From Ruminococcus sp. (lineage in GTDB: Bacteria > Bacillota > Clostridia > Oscillospirales > Ruminococcaceae), in contig JAJQEI010000037.1 of NCBI GenBank assembly GCA_021201755.1, positions 310,001 to 374,000 on the forward strand: a stretch of 64,000 nt of DNA. Reading direction: 5' to 3'. The notes under the pieces were generated by a model. It saw nothing but the letters and a program-made list of their open reading frames with translations, was not told where the DNA came from and did no database searches. A program made the position numbers and the translations under genes. Positions within the stretch are counted from its first letter, which is position 1. Each line of letters starts with the position of its first letter. This document shows, one piece after another, positions 1-9,996 of this stretch.

Positions 1-624
1 CATGGTATTACACACGAAGAACTGCCGGAACTGGACGACGAATTTGTCAAGGACACTTCTGAATTTGACACCCTTGATGAATTGAAAACAGATATTCACA
101 CGAAATTGGAAGAAAGTACAAAAAATGCAGCGGATCAGAGCTTTGAAAATGCAATCATTGAGCAACTCATTGAGCTGGTGGAAGATCCGATTCCACACGT
201 GATGTTTGAGCGTCGTGCAGATGCACTGTTGAATCAGTTTGCTGCACAGCTGCAGGAACAAGGTGTATCGATGGATATGTACTTGCAGTACACAGGCATG
301 GATCAGGATTCTCTGAAAGCAACTTATCTTGAACGTGCAGAAGGTGAAGTAAAGCTGCGGCTGGCTTTGGAACAGATTGCAAAGCAAGAGAACGTTGAAG
401 TGACAGATGAAGAATTGGACGAAGAGGTTAAGAAAATTGCAGAAAGTTCTAGTGTGACTGAAGAACAGATTCGCAGTGCGATTTTAGACGATGTTCGTAC
501 CGATTTGCTTGTGAAAAAGGCTTTGGATTTGGTGAAAGAAGCAGCCGTTATTATCGATGCTCCGACAGAAGAGCCGGTGGCAGAAGAATCAGCGGATGCA
601 ACAGAGGAAGCCGTTACGGAATAA
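1..624 (+). CDS. tig: Trigger factor, C-terminal part (5' end outside window)
   Basis: Ribosome-associated chaperone and peptidyl-prolyl isomerase that receives nascent chains in the cytoplasm. The reading frame is open from the first base of the window and encodes about 207 residues of the C-terminal helical arms, beginning HGITHEELPELDDEFVKD, which is typical of the end of the PPIase domain and the start of the C-terminal domain. The protein ends in an acidic tail rich in E and A. The true start lies upstream of the window. It is followed 49 bases later by clpP and then clpX, the classic tig-clpP-clpX order of bacteria, which supports the assignment. No internal stop is seen. Confidence 0.95.
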   Translation, partial: HGITHEELPELDDEFVKDTSEFDTLDELKTDIHTKLEESTKNAADQSFENAIIEQLIELVEDPIPHVMFERRADALLNQFAAQLQEQGVSMDMYLQYTGMDQDSLKATYLERAEGEVKLRLALEQIAKQENVEVTDEELDEEVKKIAESSSVTEEQIRSAILDDVRTDLLVKKALDLVKEAAVIIDAPTEEPVAEESADATEEAVTE

Positions 625-673
625 GCAAAAAATAATCTAAATAAAAATTTCAAAATGAGAAAGGAAGAGAAAT

Positions 674-1264
674 ATGAGTAGTTTAGTACCTTATGTGGTG
701 GAACAGACCAGCCGTGGAGAACGTTCTTATGATATTTTTTCTCGGTTGTTGAATGATCGTATTATCATGCTTTCCGATCAAGTGAATGACACGACCGCTA
801 GTCTTGTGGTGTCACAGCTCTTGTATCTGGAAGGTCAGGATAACGAAAAGGATATTTCGTTATATATTAATAGCCCTGGTGGTTCCATTACAGCCGGAAT
901 GGCGATTTATGATACGATGCAGTATATCAAATGTGATGTTTCCACGATTTGTATCGGTATGGCAGCATCGATGGGTGCGTTTCTACTTTCTTCTGGTGCA
1001 AAGGGAAAGCGAATTGCACTTCCAAACAGTGAAATTATGGTTCACCAGCCGCTGATTTCCGGCGGATTGTCTGGTCAGTGTACGGATATAAAAATTGCAT
1101 CGGATCATTTGGTACGAGTTCGTCAAAGAATGAATGAGATTTTGGCGGAAAATACTGGAAAGCCGTTACAGATTATTCAGCAAGACACCGAACGTGACAA
1201 TTATATGTATGCTGAAGAAGCAAGAGAATACGGTTTAATCGATAAGGTGATTACACAGAGATAA
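674..1264 (+). CDS. clpP: ATP-dependent Clp protease proteolytic subunit
   Basis: Serine peptidase of 196 residues that forms the double-heptamer chamber of ClpXP and ClpAP/CP. The catalytic triad is visible: Ser in [11 protein letters not shown], His in MVHQPL, and Asp in [10 protein letters not shown]. The N-terminus [20 protein letters not shown] is the usual processed start, and the length matches the family. The ribosome-binding site is AAGGAAGAG just before the ATG. It sits between tig and clpX and is very likely co-transcribed with clpX, whose start is only 18 bases downstream. Intact. Confidence 0.97.
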   Translation: MSSLVPYVVEQTSRGERSYDIFSRLLNDRIIMLSDQVNDTTASLVVSQLLYLEGQDNEKDISLYINSPGGSITAGMAIYDTMQYIKCDVSTICIGMAASMGAFLLSSGAKGKRIALPNSEIMVHQPLISGGLSGQCTDIKIASDHLVRVRQRMNEILAENTGKPLQIIQQDTERDNYMYAEEAREYGLIDKVITQR

Positions 1265-1282
1265 AAAAGGGGGGAAGATGCC

Positions 1283-2620
1283 ATGGGAATTGACGAAAGA
1301 GAAAAACATTGTAACTTTTGCGGGAAGCCGGAGAGTGCCGTAGAGGGCATGATTACGGCTGCAGATGTAAATATTTGCAGCAATTGCGTCACATATTGTT
1401 ATGAAATGCTGTATGGTCCCGTCAATCCGGCACGATCTTCCAAAAGGCAAAAGAAACAAGCACCGATTCAACTGCGAAAGCCAGCTGAAATCAAGCAAAT
1501 ACTGGATGCATATGTGATTGGTCAGGACCAAGCAAAAATGACATTGGCAGTATCTGTGTATAACCATTATAAACGTATTTTGAATCAACAGCCTGCCGAT
1601 AGAGATGGCAATATAAAGCAAGAGGATTTGGATTCAAGGAATTTAAATAGACAAGATGTAGAAATTCAAAAGAGCAATGTATTGCTGTTAGGTCCTACTG
1701 GCGTAGGAAAAACTTATCTTGCACAGACGTTGGCAAAAATTTTGGATGTTCCCTTTGCGATTGCGGATGCCACTACAATTACTGAGGCGGGCTATGTAGG
1801 TGACGACGTAGAAAATGTTCTATTGCGACTGCTGCAAGCGGCAAATTTCGATGTAGAAGCGGCTGAACGTGGGATTATCTATATTGATGAAATCGATAAA
1901 ATTTCTCGTAAATCTGAAAACGTTTCCTTGACTCGAGATGTCAGTGGCGAGGGCGTACAACAGGCACTTTTGAAAATTATCGAGGGAACGGTTTCTAACG
2001 TATCACCGCAGGGTAGGCGAAAGCACCCGAATGCGGATTGTATTCCTGTGGATACAAAGAATATTCTGTTTATATGTGGCGGCGCATTCGATGGACTGGA
2101 AAAATTGGTACAAAGGCGATTAACACCGGCAATGCTTGGTTTTGATGCACCGATTATCGACAAGAAAGAAGATATCACCAATATTTTCCGACAGGTAACG
2201 CCACAAGATTTGGTGAAATTCGGACTTGTGCCGGAATTAGTGGGTAGATTGCCGGTAATTGTTTCGTTAGATGATTTAGATGAATCTGCATTGGTTCGCA
2301 TTTTAACAGAGCCGAAAAATGCACTCGTAAAGCAATATCAAAAATTGTTTGACTTTGACCAAATCGAGCTGGAGCTTACAGATGATGCTTTGAATGAAGT
2401 GGCTAAGGAGGCTATCGCTCGTAAAACCGGAGCGAGAGGATTACGATCTATTATGGAGGCTACTTTGATGGATTCTATGTACACTGTGCCGTCGGTAGAA
2501 CGGGTAAAGCGAATCGTGGTCAATGGTGGTTGCGTAAAAGGAATAGATTCACCGAAGCTGTATGGTGTAAATGGAGACGAAATTCCAAATGAGTCATTGT
2601 CTACGGAGATTAGTGCCTGA
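1283..2620 (+). CDS. clpX: ATP-dependent Clp protease ATP-binding subunit ClpX
   Basis: AAA+ unfoldase of 445 residues that feeds substrates to ClpP. The N-terminal C4 zinc finger (CNFC near residue 10 and CSNC near residue 33) is present, followed by Walker A GPTGVGKT, the pore-loop motif GYVGDDVE, Walker B IIYIDEID, and sensor and arginine-finger regions (LTPAMLGF region, TGARGLRS). A GGGGGAAG-like ribosome-binding site precedes the ATG. Its TGA stop overlaps the ATG of the following 54-aa ORF. The gene is intact and of normal family length, unlike many other genes in this window. Confidence 0.97.
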   Translation: MGIDEREKHCNFCGKPESAVEGMITAADVNICSNCVTYCYEMLYGPVNPARSSKRQKKQAPIQLRKPAEIKQILDAYVIGQDQAKMTLAVSVYNHYKRILNQQPADRDGNIKQEDLDSRNLNRQDVEIQKSNVLLLGPTGVGKTYLAQTLAKILDVPFAIADATTITEAGYVGDDVENVLLRLLQAANFDVEAAERGIIYIDEIDKISRKSENVSLTRDVSGEGVQQALLKIIEGTVSNVSPQGRRKHPNADCIPVDTKNILFICGGAFDGLEKLVQRRLTPAMLGFDAPIIDKKEDITNIFRQVTPQDLVKFGLVPELVGRLPVIVSLDDLDESALVRILTEPKNALVKQYQKLFDFDQIELELTDDALNEVAKEAIARKTGARGLRSIMEATLMDSMYTVPSVERVKRIVVNGGCVKGIDSPKLYGVNGDEIPNESLSTEISA

Positions 2621-2784
2621 TGGAAGAACAGTTCTTGGAAATTGAGAATGTACGATTTATGCTGGACTCTATAAAGATATTGCTGGAGTGTGGTGAAACA
2701 AAGCATGCTCTGCAATTATTGGAGGCATATCGTGCAAAGCTTAACTGTGCAGAATCGGATTTCGATTCAGATTGCGAAAAATAA
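2620..2784 (+). CDS. Small hypothetical protein, 54 aa, translationally coupled to clpX
   Basis: The ATG overlaps the clpX TGA stop (TGATG), a usual sign of translational coupling. The product begins [20 protein letters not shown], is acidic, predicted helical, and ends SDFDSDCEK. I do not recognise a family. Its heptad-like leucines and isoleucines suggest a short coiled coil or helical hairpin. It is directly followed by a terminator-like hairpin, so it would be the last cistron of the tig-clpP-clpX transcript. It could also be a non-functional read-on ORF, so confidence is moderate. Confidence 0.5.
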   Translation: MEEQFLEIENVRFMLDSIKILLECGETKHALQLLEAYRAKLNCAESDFDSDCEK

Positions 2785-2788
2785 GAAA

Positions 2789-2828
2789 ACAAAACTGATG
2801 CATAAAAAAATGTGTCAGTTTTTTGTTT
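2789..2828 (+). terminator. Rho-independent terminator after clpX operon
   Basis: The arms AAACTGATGCA and TGTGTCAGTTT pair around an A-rich loop, allowing G-U pairs, and a T-rich stretch (TTTTTTGTTTT) follows. It lies immediately after the 54-aa ORF and before the next, unrelated gene. Confidence 0.65.
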
Positions 2829-2973
2829 TACACGGAGAAAAAATAGGGGACATTTTGTATGACATCTACAATTTTCTAAAAATAGATTGACAAATTTCTC
2901 GGTTTGGGGATAGCTGCTGAGAAGGATACCAATTTATTGGTGGGAACGTGATAATAGCGAGGAGGATTTACAA

Positions 2974-3640
2974 ATGTTTCGTGCGGCAGACGGTTTTTTT
3001 CATTTTGTGTTTGCAAATATAGACGATGTGTACTATACGCCGGATTACCTCCGCATTCGATTTTTACCTTATTTACGGATGAAGCTTTTTCAGGCAGGGT
3101 ATTGTTATGTCTATATTTTGGACGAGGAACAACGATGAAGCAGTGCGGAATATTGGCTTCAGGTAGTTGGCAGCTTGAGCAAGAATGCATTGGTTTCAGA
3201 TGTACAGCGGAAAAAATTATTTTTTTCTTTTTCATGGTTCGTCTGAACCGGAAGCTTGTGAAGTGGATTATCAGATTGAGAAAATGGGTATTGATAATTT
3301 GACAATGCTTGAACGTGTTTTGATGCAAATTTTAGACGTGATGGAAACGAAGAGTGCTGTTGCTGTCGTTATACCGGCTACTCTTTTGGCGCAATTTTCG
3401 GAACGGGAAGAAGTGTTGACAAGATTACAGCTTTTTCGGAAAAAATCCTGTACGAATATTTTCGTGGTGACTTTTTCTGTTCGTGCCGATGACAATGATT
3501 TGTTTTTCTATAATCGAATTTATGCTTATCCCAATGAAGAAAAGGAACCAAACCGCTATATTTATCACAATAAAATGCTTTTTCCGGAAATTGCAAAGGC
3601 TTTATCTTGGAGATTCGATCGTGTAGGTTCGGATTCGATT
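2974..3640 (+). pseudogene. Broken remnant of an unrecognised gene, fused into the following lectin/lyase ORF
   Basis: A strong ribosome-binding site (GAGGAGG) precedes the ATG at 2974. The frame reads MFRAADGFFHFVFANIDDVY onward, reaches TGA at 3136-3138, continues with sensible sequence (SSAEYWLQVVGSLSKNALV), and then needs a frame change near 3200 to continue as a second segment (IEKMGIDNLTMLERVLMQIL and onward). That second segment runs without a stop into ricin-like lectin sequence around 3640 (WRFDRV then GSDSIGTFFKLVNAESG). I do not recognise the protein family. Its lack of a signal peptide and its position behind clpX suggest a cytoplasmic protein whose 3' end was deleted. The lectin part has no signal peptide of its own, so the join is best explained as a deletion fusion between a cytoplasmic and a secreted gene. 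Confidence 0.6.
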
Positions 3641-6386
3641 GGAACATTCTTTAAATTGGTGAACGCCGAATCTGGGCGCCTTTTAACACCCTCCGGTTAC
3701 AATGTGTCTGTTGGAACGGACGTCATCATGTATGGTAGCGAATCGGCACAGTGCCAGCACTGGTATGTCATTCCAGTGGAAACAGATCACTTGGGTAATG
3801 ATTTGTATTATAAAATTGTAAACTATTCTGATACATCTCTTGCACTGACACAAGAAGCCTCTGGCGTGACACTTGCATCTTATATAGGTGCAGATGATCA
3901 GCTTTGGTTGTTGAATGCGGATGGACTTTAGGGATTTGCCGGTTATTGCTTCGATGACAACACCGACAATGTAAAAGCTGCGGATATTGGTGGCTTATTT
4001 GGTAAGGTTGTAGAGGCAACCACATTTGAGGAACTGAAGGCTTATGCCACATCAGAAACGCCGTATACTATTGTAGTCACGGCAGATATACAGGTAACAA
4101 GCTTAACGACAGATTCTACCGGACGATATTATTGTCCAGACGGCAGAATCTATGTGCGAAATAACAAGACCATCATTGGCAGTTATTCTGCAAATACGCT
4201 TTATAATGTACAATTTTGTACATCTACAAGCAAAGGCTCATCGGATAATGTCATCATCAAAAATTTTGAATTGCAACACGATGCGGAATCCAATGGAAAT
4301 GATTCAATTGTGGTATATTTTGGCGGTGGTGAAAATCTTTGGGTAGATCATTGTACGTTTGTGGGACATAGCGATTATAATACTGCTTCTACTGGTCTAG
4401 AGGATTGGGACAAATTTCTTGCTTGTTGCTATGATGCAGATTATTGTACCGTTTCGGATTGCTCTTTTGGATTATACATGAATACGGTTTGATTTTAGGC
4501 TATCCGGCGGACGATGAAAGCTCCTATAATACCTATAACGATTTTCCAAGAATGTCTTTGATTTCCAATAAATTTGAGGAGACGTTGACGAGAGGTCCCG
4601 GCTTGATGCAGTATGGTTATTTTCACTCGCTAAATAATTATATCAGCGATTTCAGCATGGCATATACAGTGCATACAGCATCGAAGATATACGCAGAAAC
4701 TGCTATTATGAAGACGGCGGTAACGTTATTTGTGACTGGAATACGGTGACATATCCTGGCTCTTATGCAGAATCTGGTTCGACATTTGTCAGCTGTAATC
4801 GTACGACAATTGAGGGCTATGCACAGGATTGCACATGGCGTCCAACTTCTAATTATACGTATACTTCTCTTACGGCAGAAAATGCAAAAGTATACTGTGC
4901 AACTTATAGTGGCTGTCAGTCAGCTAAGGAAAACATGATGTATTTGCGTTATACGACCAGCGGCGTACCTAGTGCAGGTTATGTAGAGTTGCCAGATGAG
5001 ACTGTGACAATTGCAAACTTTTCAGACGGTGCAGCATATCGTATCAAAAATGTAAATTCCGGTCTGTATTTGCAAGTGACGGATGGCACAGCAGAAAATG
5101 GTGCAAACGTACAGCAGTGGGGATCGGACGGAACGGCGATAAATGATATTTGGAAATTTTACAGTGCAGGTGATGGGTATTATTACATTGTATCGGCAGT
5201 GGGTGACGGCGGTACATATGTATTAGATGTCACTGGAAAGAAAACGACAGATGGTACGAATATTGATATTTATCAATATAATGGCGGTACGAATCAGCAA
5301 TTCATGTTAATCGAAAATACAGATGGCAGCTATTGTATTTACACCGGCATAACAGACGGTGCATCTGTTGTAGAGGTTACAGATGCTTCCACTGCTTCTG
5401 GTGCAAACGTTCAGCAGTGGGTGGCAAATGGTGTGACCTGTCAGGAATGGATTCTGGAATCAGCGGAAGATCCAGGCTGTGCTATGGATACAGATGTGAT
5501 TTATACTTTTGAAAATGCAAATTCTGGCTTTATGATGGATATAACAGACGGTGAAATGGCAGCGGGTGTTAATGTTCAACAATGGGAACAAAGTGATGCA
5601 GATGCACAAAAATTTGTTCTCAAAACCTTTGGTTCGGAGAATTATTATTGGATTCGCTCCTATCAGGATGAAAATTATGCACTTACAGTGATGAGCAACG
5701 AAAGTGGTGGAAATATTGAGCTTGCTATTTATAATGCAAAAGATAGTGCGCAGCTGTTCCGTTTTACAAAAAATATTGATGGAACGTATAGTATTATTAC
5801 CCATGCTTCACAGGATCTTTGCTATGTAGAAGTTGCGGATGCATCTTTAGACTATGGCGCAAATGTGCAGCAATGGACAAATACAAATCACGCTTGTCAA
5901 AAGTGGAATCTCTTGACATCTGCAATCACAACAACTACTACCACTACAGAAGCGACTACAGAAACCACCACTACCACAACGACTACTATAACAGCAGCGT
6001 CGGCAACGACTACAACGGAAACAAAGACGGAGACAGAAACAGAGACGACTACTACAAGTGATATTGCTGACACAAGTGACGTTACAGAAGATACGACAAT
6101 CACAACAACAGTATCTACAACTACCACGACTGTTACGACAACAGAGACAACAACGACTGTATCGACAGATTTGGATATCTTGATAGGAGATATCAATTTG
6201 GATGGTACAGTAAGCTTGGCAGATGTCGTAAAGCTGAGCAAGTATGTTGCAGGAAGCGTGGATTTAACTGTGGCTGCCTTAACAAATTCTGATGTAGATG
6301 ATAGTAATTACGTGGATGCCGACGATGCGTTGATTCTTTTGAAATTCCAAGTACAGCTAATCGATACGTTGCCGTATACAGGATGA
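3641..6386 (+). pseudogene. Pectate lyase (PL1) with ricin-type lectin domains and C-terminal dockerin, disrupted
   Basis: Order: ricin-like lectin segment (about 3641-3930), PL1 parallel beta-helix lyase (about 4020-4980), two or three further ricin-type lectin repeats with QQW motifs (5020-5920), a Thr-rich linker (5925-6165), and a dockerin (GDINLDGTVSLADVVKLSKY, 6186-6377). PL1 marks include NNKTIIGSYS, DSIVVYFGGGENLWVDHCTF, the conserved LTRGPGLM, and YTVHTASKIYAEN. The coding frame is broken three times. There is a TAG at 3929-3931 where Gln is expected (DGL*GFAGY). A frame change near 4480 disrupts SFGL-HEYG. A one-base loss in an A run near 4706 disrupts YAEN-CYYEDGG. It would have cut pectin extracellularly while docked to a cellulosome. 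The signal peptide is missing. Confidence 0.85.
5961..6377. repeat. Near-identical Thr-linker/dockerin cassette, copy 1
   Basis: This 417-base stretch matches 9496-9912 without indels, and I count about six mismatches by eye. It covers the end of the Thr-rich linker and the whole dockerin. The surrounding lectin and lyase sequence differs, so the identity is confined to the cassette. Confidence 0.9.
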
Positions 6387-6440
6387 TGCACAGATTTATG
6401 GAGCGTATTATTCACAGAAATGTGCAATATTAAAACGGCA

Positions 6441-6484
6441 TACAACAATGAGATATAAAGAAGCTGTTGTACTTTTTTATTTTT
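6441..6484 (+). terminator. Rho-independent terminator after the pectate lyase gene
   Basis: TACAACA (6441-6447) pairs with TGTTGTA (6465-6471) and is followed by CTTTTTTATTTTT. It separates the pectate lyase remnant from the next transcription unit, which has its own promoter at 6571. Confidence 0.7.
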
Positions 6485-6570
6485 AAGATGGTCTCCTTTG
6501 CTACTGCTTTAAAAAAGTAAGTTCAATAAAACAAGAACAACAATATTGCAAAATATAGTAACTTTATCTA

Positions 6571-6600
6571 TTGACATTGAAATTCTAATTGTGCTATAAT
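6571..6600 (+). promoter_or_regulatory. Sigma-A promoter for the rhamnogalacturonan lyase gene
   Basis: A perfect TTGACA (6571-6576) is followed after 18 bases by a perfect TATAAT (6595-6600). It lies 67 bases upstream of the lyase ATG at 6667. The promoter is intact although the gene is frameshifted. Confidence 0.85.
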
Positions 6601-6666
6601 AAAATTGTGCAATGAAGTTCAAAAATATTGTTCACATTGCAAAAAATGATGAGGTGATGTATTATT

Positions 6667-9600
6667 ATGAAACATGAAATTATAGCGTGGATAACAGCAG
6701 CGATAATGTGTGCTTCCATGACGAGTTTCTTTTTAACTGTACCGGAGACATCGGTAGTATCTGCGTCAAATAATACATATCAAGTGGAATATTTAGACCG
6801 TGGTATCACTGCTGTAACGACTGATAGTAGTATGCTGGTTAGTTGGCGATTTTTGGCAAGTGATTCAGACACTACGGTTTTTAATCTTTATCGCAATGAT
6901 ATACTTGTGTATACCAGTAATGCTGATGAAGCGACGTGTTATTTGGACGCCGATGGAACGGCAGGAGATACTTATCGTGTGGATACTTTGGCAGGTGATT
7001 CTGTAACATCTAGCAATATATGCACACTTACTTCTGAAGGAAATTATTTTGACATTGACCTTGAACCACCTACTGCAACGATTTCTGGTGTGACTTATTC
7101 TCCGAACGATTGTTCTGTGGGAGACGTGGATGGTGATGGAACATATGAAATCTTCTTGAAATGGGATCCTTCCAATTCGAAAGATAATTCACAGAGTGGT
7201 ACAACGGATAAGGTTTATATCGATTGTTACAAACTGGATGGCACACGTCTTTGGCGGATTGATTTGGGTATAAACATTCGTGCTGATGCACACTATACGC
7301 AATTTTATGTGGCTGACTTTGATTTAGACGGTTATGCGGAAATGACTTGTAAAACCGCTGACGGAACAATAGATGGCGTTGGAAATATAATCGGCGACTC
7401 TACAGTAGATTATCGCAATTCCAAAGGATATATTTTGTCTGGTCCGGAATATTACACGCTTTTTGATGGTTTGACCGGTGAAGCACTGGATACAGTCGAT
7501 TATGAACCCGCCAGAGGGACAGTTTCTAGTTGGGGCGATTCTTATGGTAATCGTGTCGACCGATTTTGGGGAACAGTCGCCTACCTAGACGGTGTGACAC
7601 CCAGTGTAGTTACAGGTCGTGGGTATTATACAAGACTGACTGCAACCGCATATAATGTTGTAAACAAAAAGCTCGTAAAAGTTTGGTCGTATGATTCTGG
7701 TACGAGTTCTTCTGGTGTAGGCTATGGTGACGGCAACCACAATAGTATGGCTGCAGATGTAGACGGAGATGGTAAACAGGAGATCATCACTGGTGCTACT
7801 TGTATAGATGATGATAGAACAATTCTTTGGAATACAAACACGGGACATGGTGACGCTATGCATTTGGGAGATTTTTTACCAGATCGAGACGGACTGGAAC
7901 TTTGGGTTTGTCATGAAGAAAGTCCTTATGGAGTAACGTTATTCGATGCTGCAACTGGAGAAACAATTTTTCATGTGGATGGTTCGAGTGATACTGGACG
8001 CTGTTGTGCAGATAATGTTTGGGTTGGAAACGACGGGGCAGAGTTCTGGGGATTAAATTATGATGTCTATGATGGTGATGGAAATCTACTGGATATGAAT
8101 CGTCCTGCAATCAATTTTTTATGTTATTGGGATGGCGATTTAGAACGTGAAATTTTGGACGGTTATACAGACACTGCTGCTACGGTCAGCAAGGTGACGG
8201 AGAGCGGCTCTATCACAACTTTAATGACAACAGATGGCTATTACACTTGTAATACTACAAAAGGAACGCCTTATCTTTCTGCAGACTTGTTTGGCGATTG
8301 GCGTGAAGAAATCATATGTCGTGCAGCAGATGGAAATTCTATTCGCATTTATAGCACAACATATGATACGGATTACCGTATACAAACATTGATGCAGGAT
8401 CCACAGTACCGTGTGCAAGTCTCAGCACAGAATACTGCCTATAACCAGCCACCTCATGCAAGTTTTTATCTTGGATCGGACGAAGTGTTGCCCTAAATAC
8501 ACGGAAGTTTCTATTACAGAAACAATGCCGGTTGATGATGGTGACAATATGAACACAGATACCGGATATGTTTTTAAAAATGTTAGAAGTGGTTTGTATT
8601 TATCGATTGAAGATTCTGTTGCAGCAGCTGGAACAAATGTTATACAAACTGATAGCTATACCATAGATGCAAGCATTTGGTCGTTATCTTATGCTGGGGA
8701 TGGATATTATTACATTATTTCACATTTAGGAGATGGTCAAACCTATTATTTAGATTTGGACTATGGTCTAGTTGAGAACGGCATGAATATTGGTATTTAT
8801 ACCAATACATATTCTGATGCACAGCTTTTCAAGTTTATAGAGAATGAAGATGGTTCTTATTCTATTGCAACAAAAAACACTGCAGACAATAGCTGCTTAG
8901 CAGTTGAAGACGATTCGAACAGTGATGGTACAAGTATCTTACAATGGGAAATTAGTGATACAGATTATCAGCATTGGTGGGCGGTAGAGTCAACCATTAA
9001 AGTTTCCTATACTGTTGATACAGGTTGTACTTATATGATTAAAAATTATAACAGCGGTTTATATATGGATATTGATGGAGGCACCAAGGCGGATGGAACA
9101 AATGTTCAACAATGGGGCGCAGATAGTTCGGCTTCCTATAATACATGGGCATTGGTTTCTGCCGGAAATGGATATTATTATATCATCTCTTTATTGGACG
9201 ATGGACAGACTTGGTATCTTACTGTAGATGACGGTTCCAGCACAAGTGGCACAAATGTGGCGATTTATACAAATGATGGAACCAGTGCACAGCTCTTCAA
9301 ATTTGTAGAAAACAGCAATGGTACTTACACAATCTATACCAAAAGTTCTAAAGATACTTGCTGTTTGGAGGTTGTAGATTATTCCACAGCCAGTGGTGCA
9401 AATATTGTACAGGCAACCTCCGATTCCGGTTCGAATCAATATTGGATATTGGAAAAAATCGACTCAATTGAAGTTGTTAAGTTGTTGCATCGGCTGAAAC
9501 CACCACTACCACAACGACTACTATGACAGCAACGTCGGCAACGACTACAACGGAAACAGAGACGGAGACAGAAACAGAGACGACTACTACAAGTGATATT

Positions 9601-9924
9601 GCTGACACAAGTGACGTTACAGAAGATACGACAATCACAACAACAGTATCTACAACTACCACGACTGTTACGACAACAGAGACAACAACGACTGTATCGA
9701 CAGATTTGGATATCTTGATAGGAGATATCAATTTGGATGGTACAGTAAGCTTGGCAGATGTCGTAAAGCTGAGCAAGTATGTTGCAGGAAGCGTGGATTT
9801 AACTGTGGCTGCCTTAACAAATTCTGATGTAGATGATAGTAACTACGTGGATGCCGACGATGCGCTGATTCTTTTGAAATTCCAAGTACAGCTAATCGAT
9901 AAGTTGCCGTATGTAGAGTCATAA
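6667..9924 (+). pseudogene. Rhamnogalacturonan lyase (PL11) with two ricin-type lectin domains and dockerin, frameshifted
   Basis: Secreted protein. A signal peptide is followed by a beta-propeller PL11 lyase (YesW/YesX type, to about residue 605; motifs VGDVDGDGTYEIFLKWDPS, ADVDGDGKQEIITGA, NTGHGDAMHLGDF), two ricin-type lectin domains (about 8560-9450), a Thr-rich linker and a dockerin (9724-9912). The frame is broken twice. An extra C near 8491 turns DEVLPKYTEV into a stop at 8494-8496. A one-base loss near 9475 in the IEVV..VVASAETTT stretch changes frame again before the linker. The enzyme would cleave the rhamnogalacturonan I backbone as part of a cellulosome. As it stands, the lyase domain alone could be made, without lectins or dockerin. 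Confidence 0.88.
9496..9912. repeat. Near-identical Thr-linker/dockerin cassette, copy 2
   Basis: Partner of 5961-6377 at a constant offset of 3535 bases. Differences are single substitutions, for example at the AAC/AAT Asn codon of DDSNYVDADDA and the GCG-CTG/GCG-TTG codons. The homogeneity suggests recent duplication or gene conversion of this module between neighbouring enzymes. Confidence 0.9.
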
Positions 9925-9996
9925 AAAATTAGCTAAAAATTATTATAATATTGAAAAATCATAACATAACGTTTACAAGTGTTGAGGTGTATATCG

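Noticed and set aside
5925..6165. Possible CRISPR or tandem-repeat array in the ACA/ACT-rich tract
   Set aside because: The repeats are codon-level Thr runs without spacers of equal size; it is a protein linker.
5897..6241. Antisense open frame rich in Val in the Thr-linker region, repeated at 9477-9776
   Set aside because: The reverse complement of Thr codons (ACN) gives Val (NGT frames), so this is a by-product of the linker.
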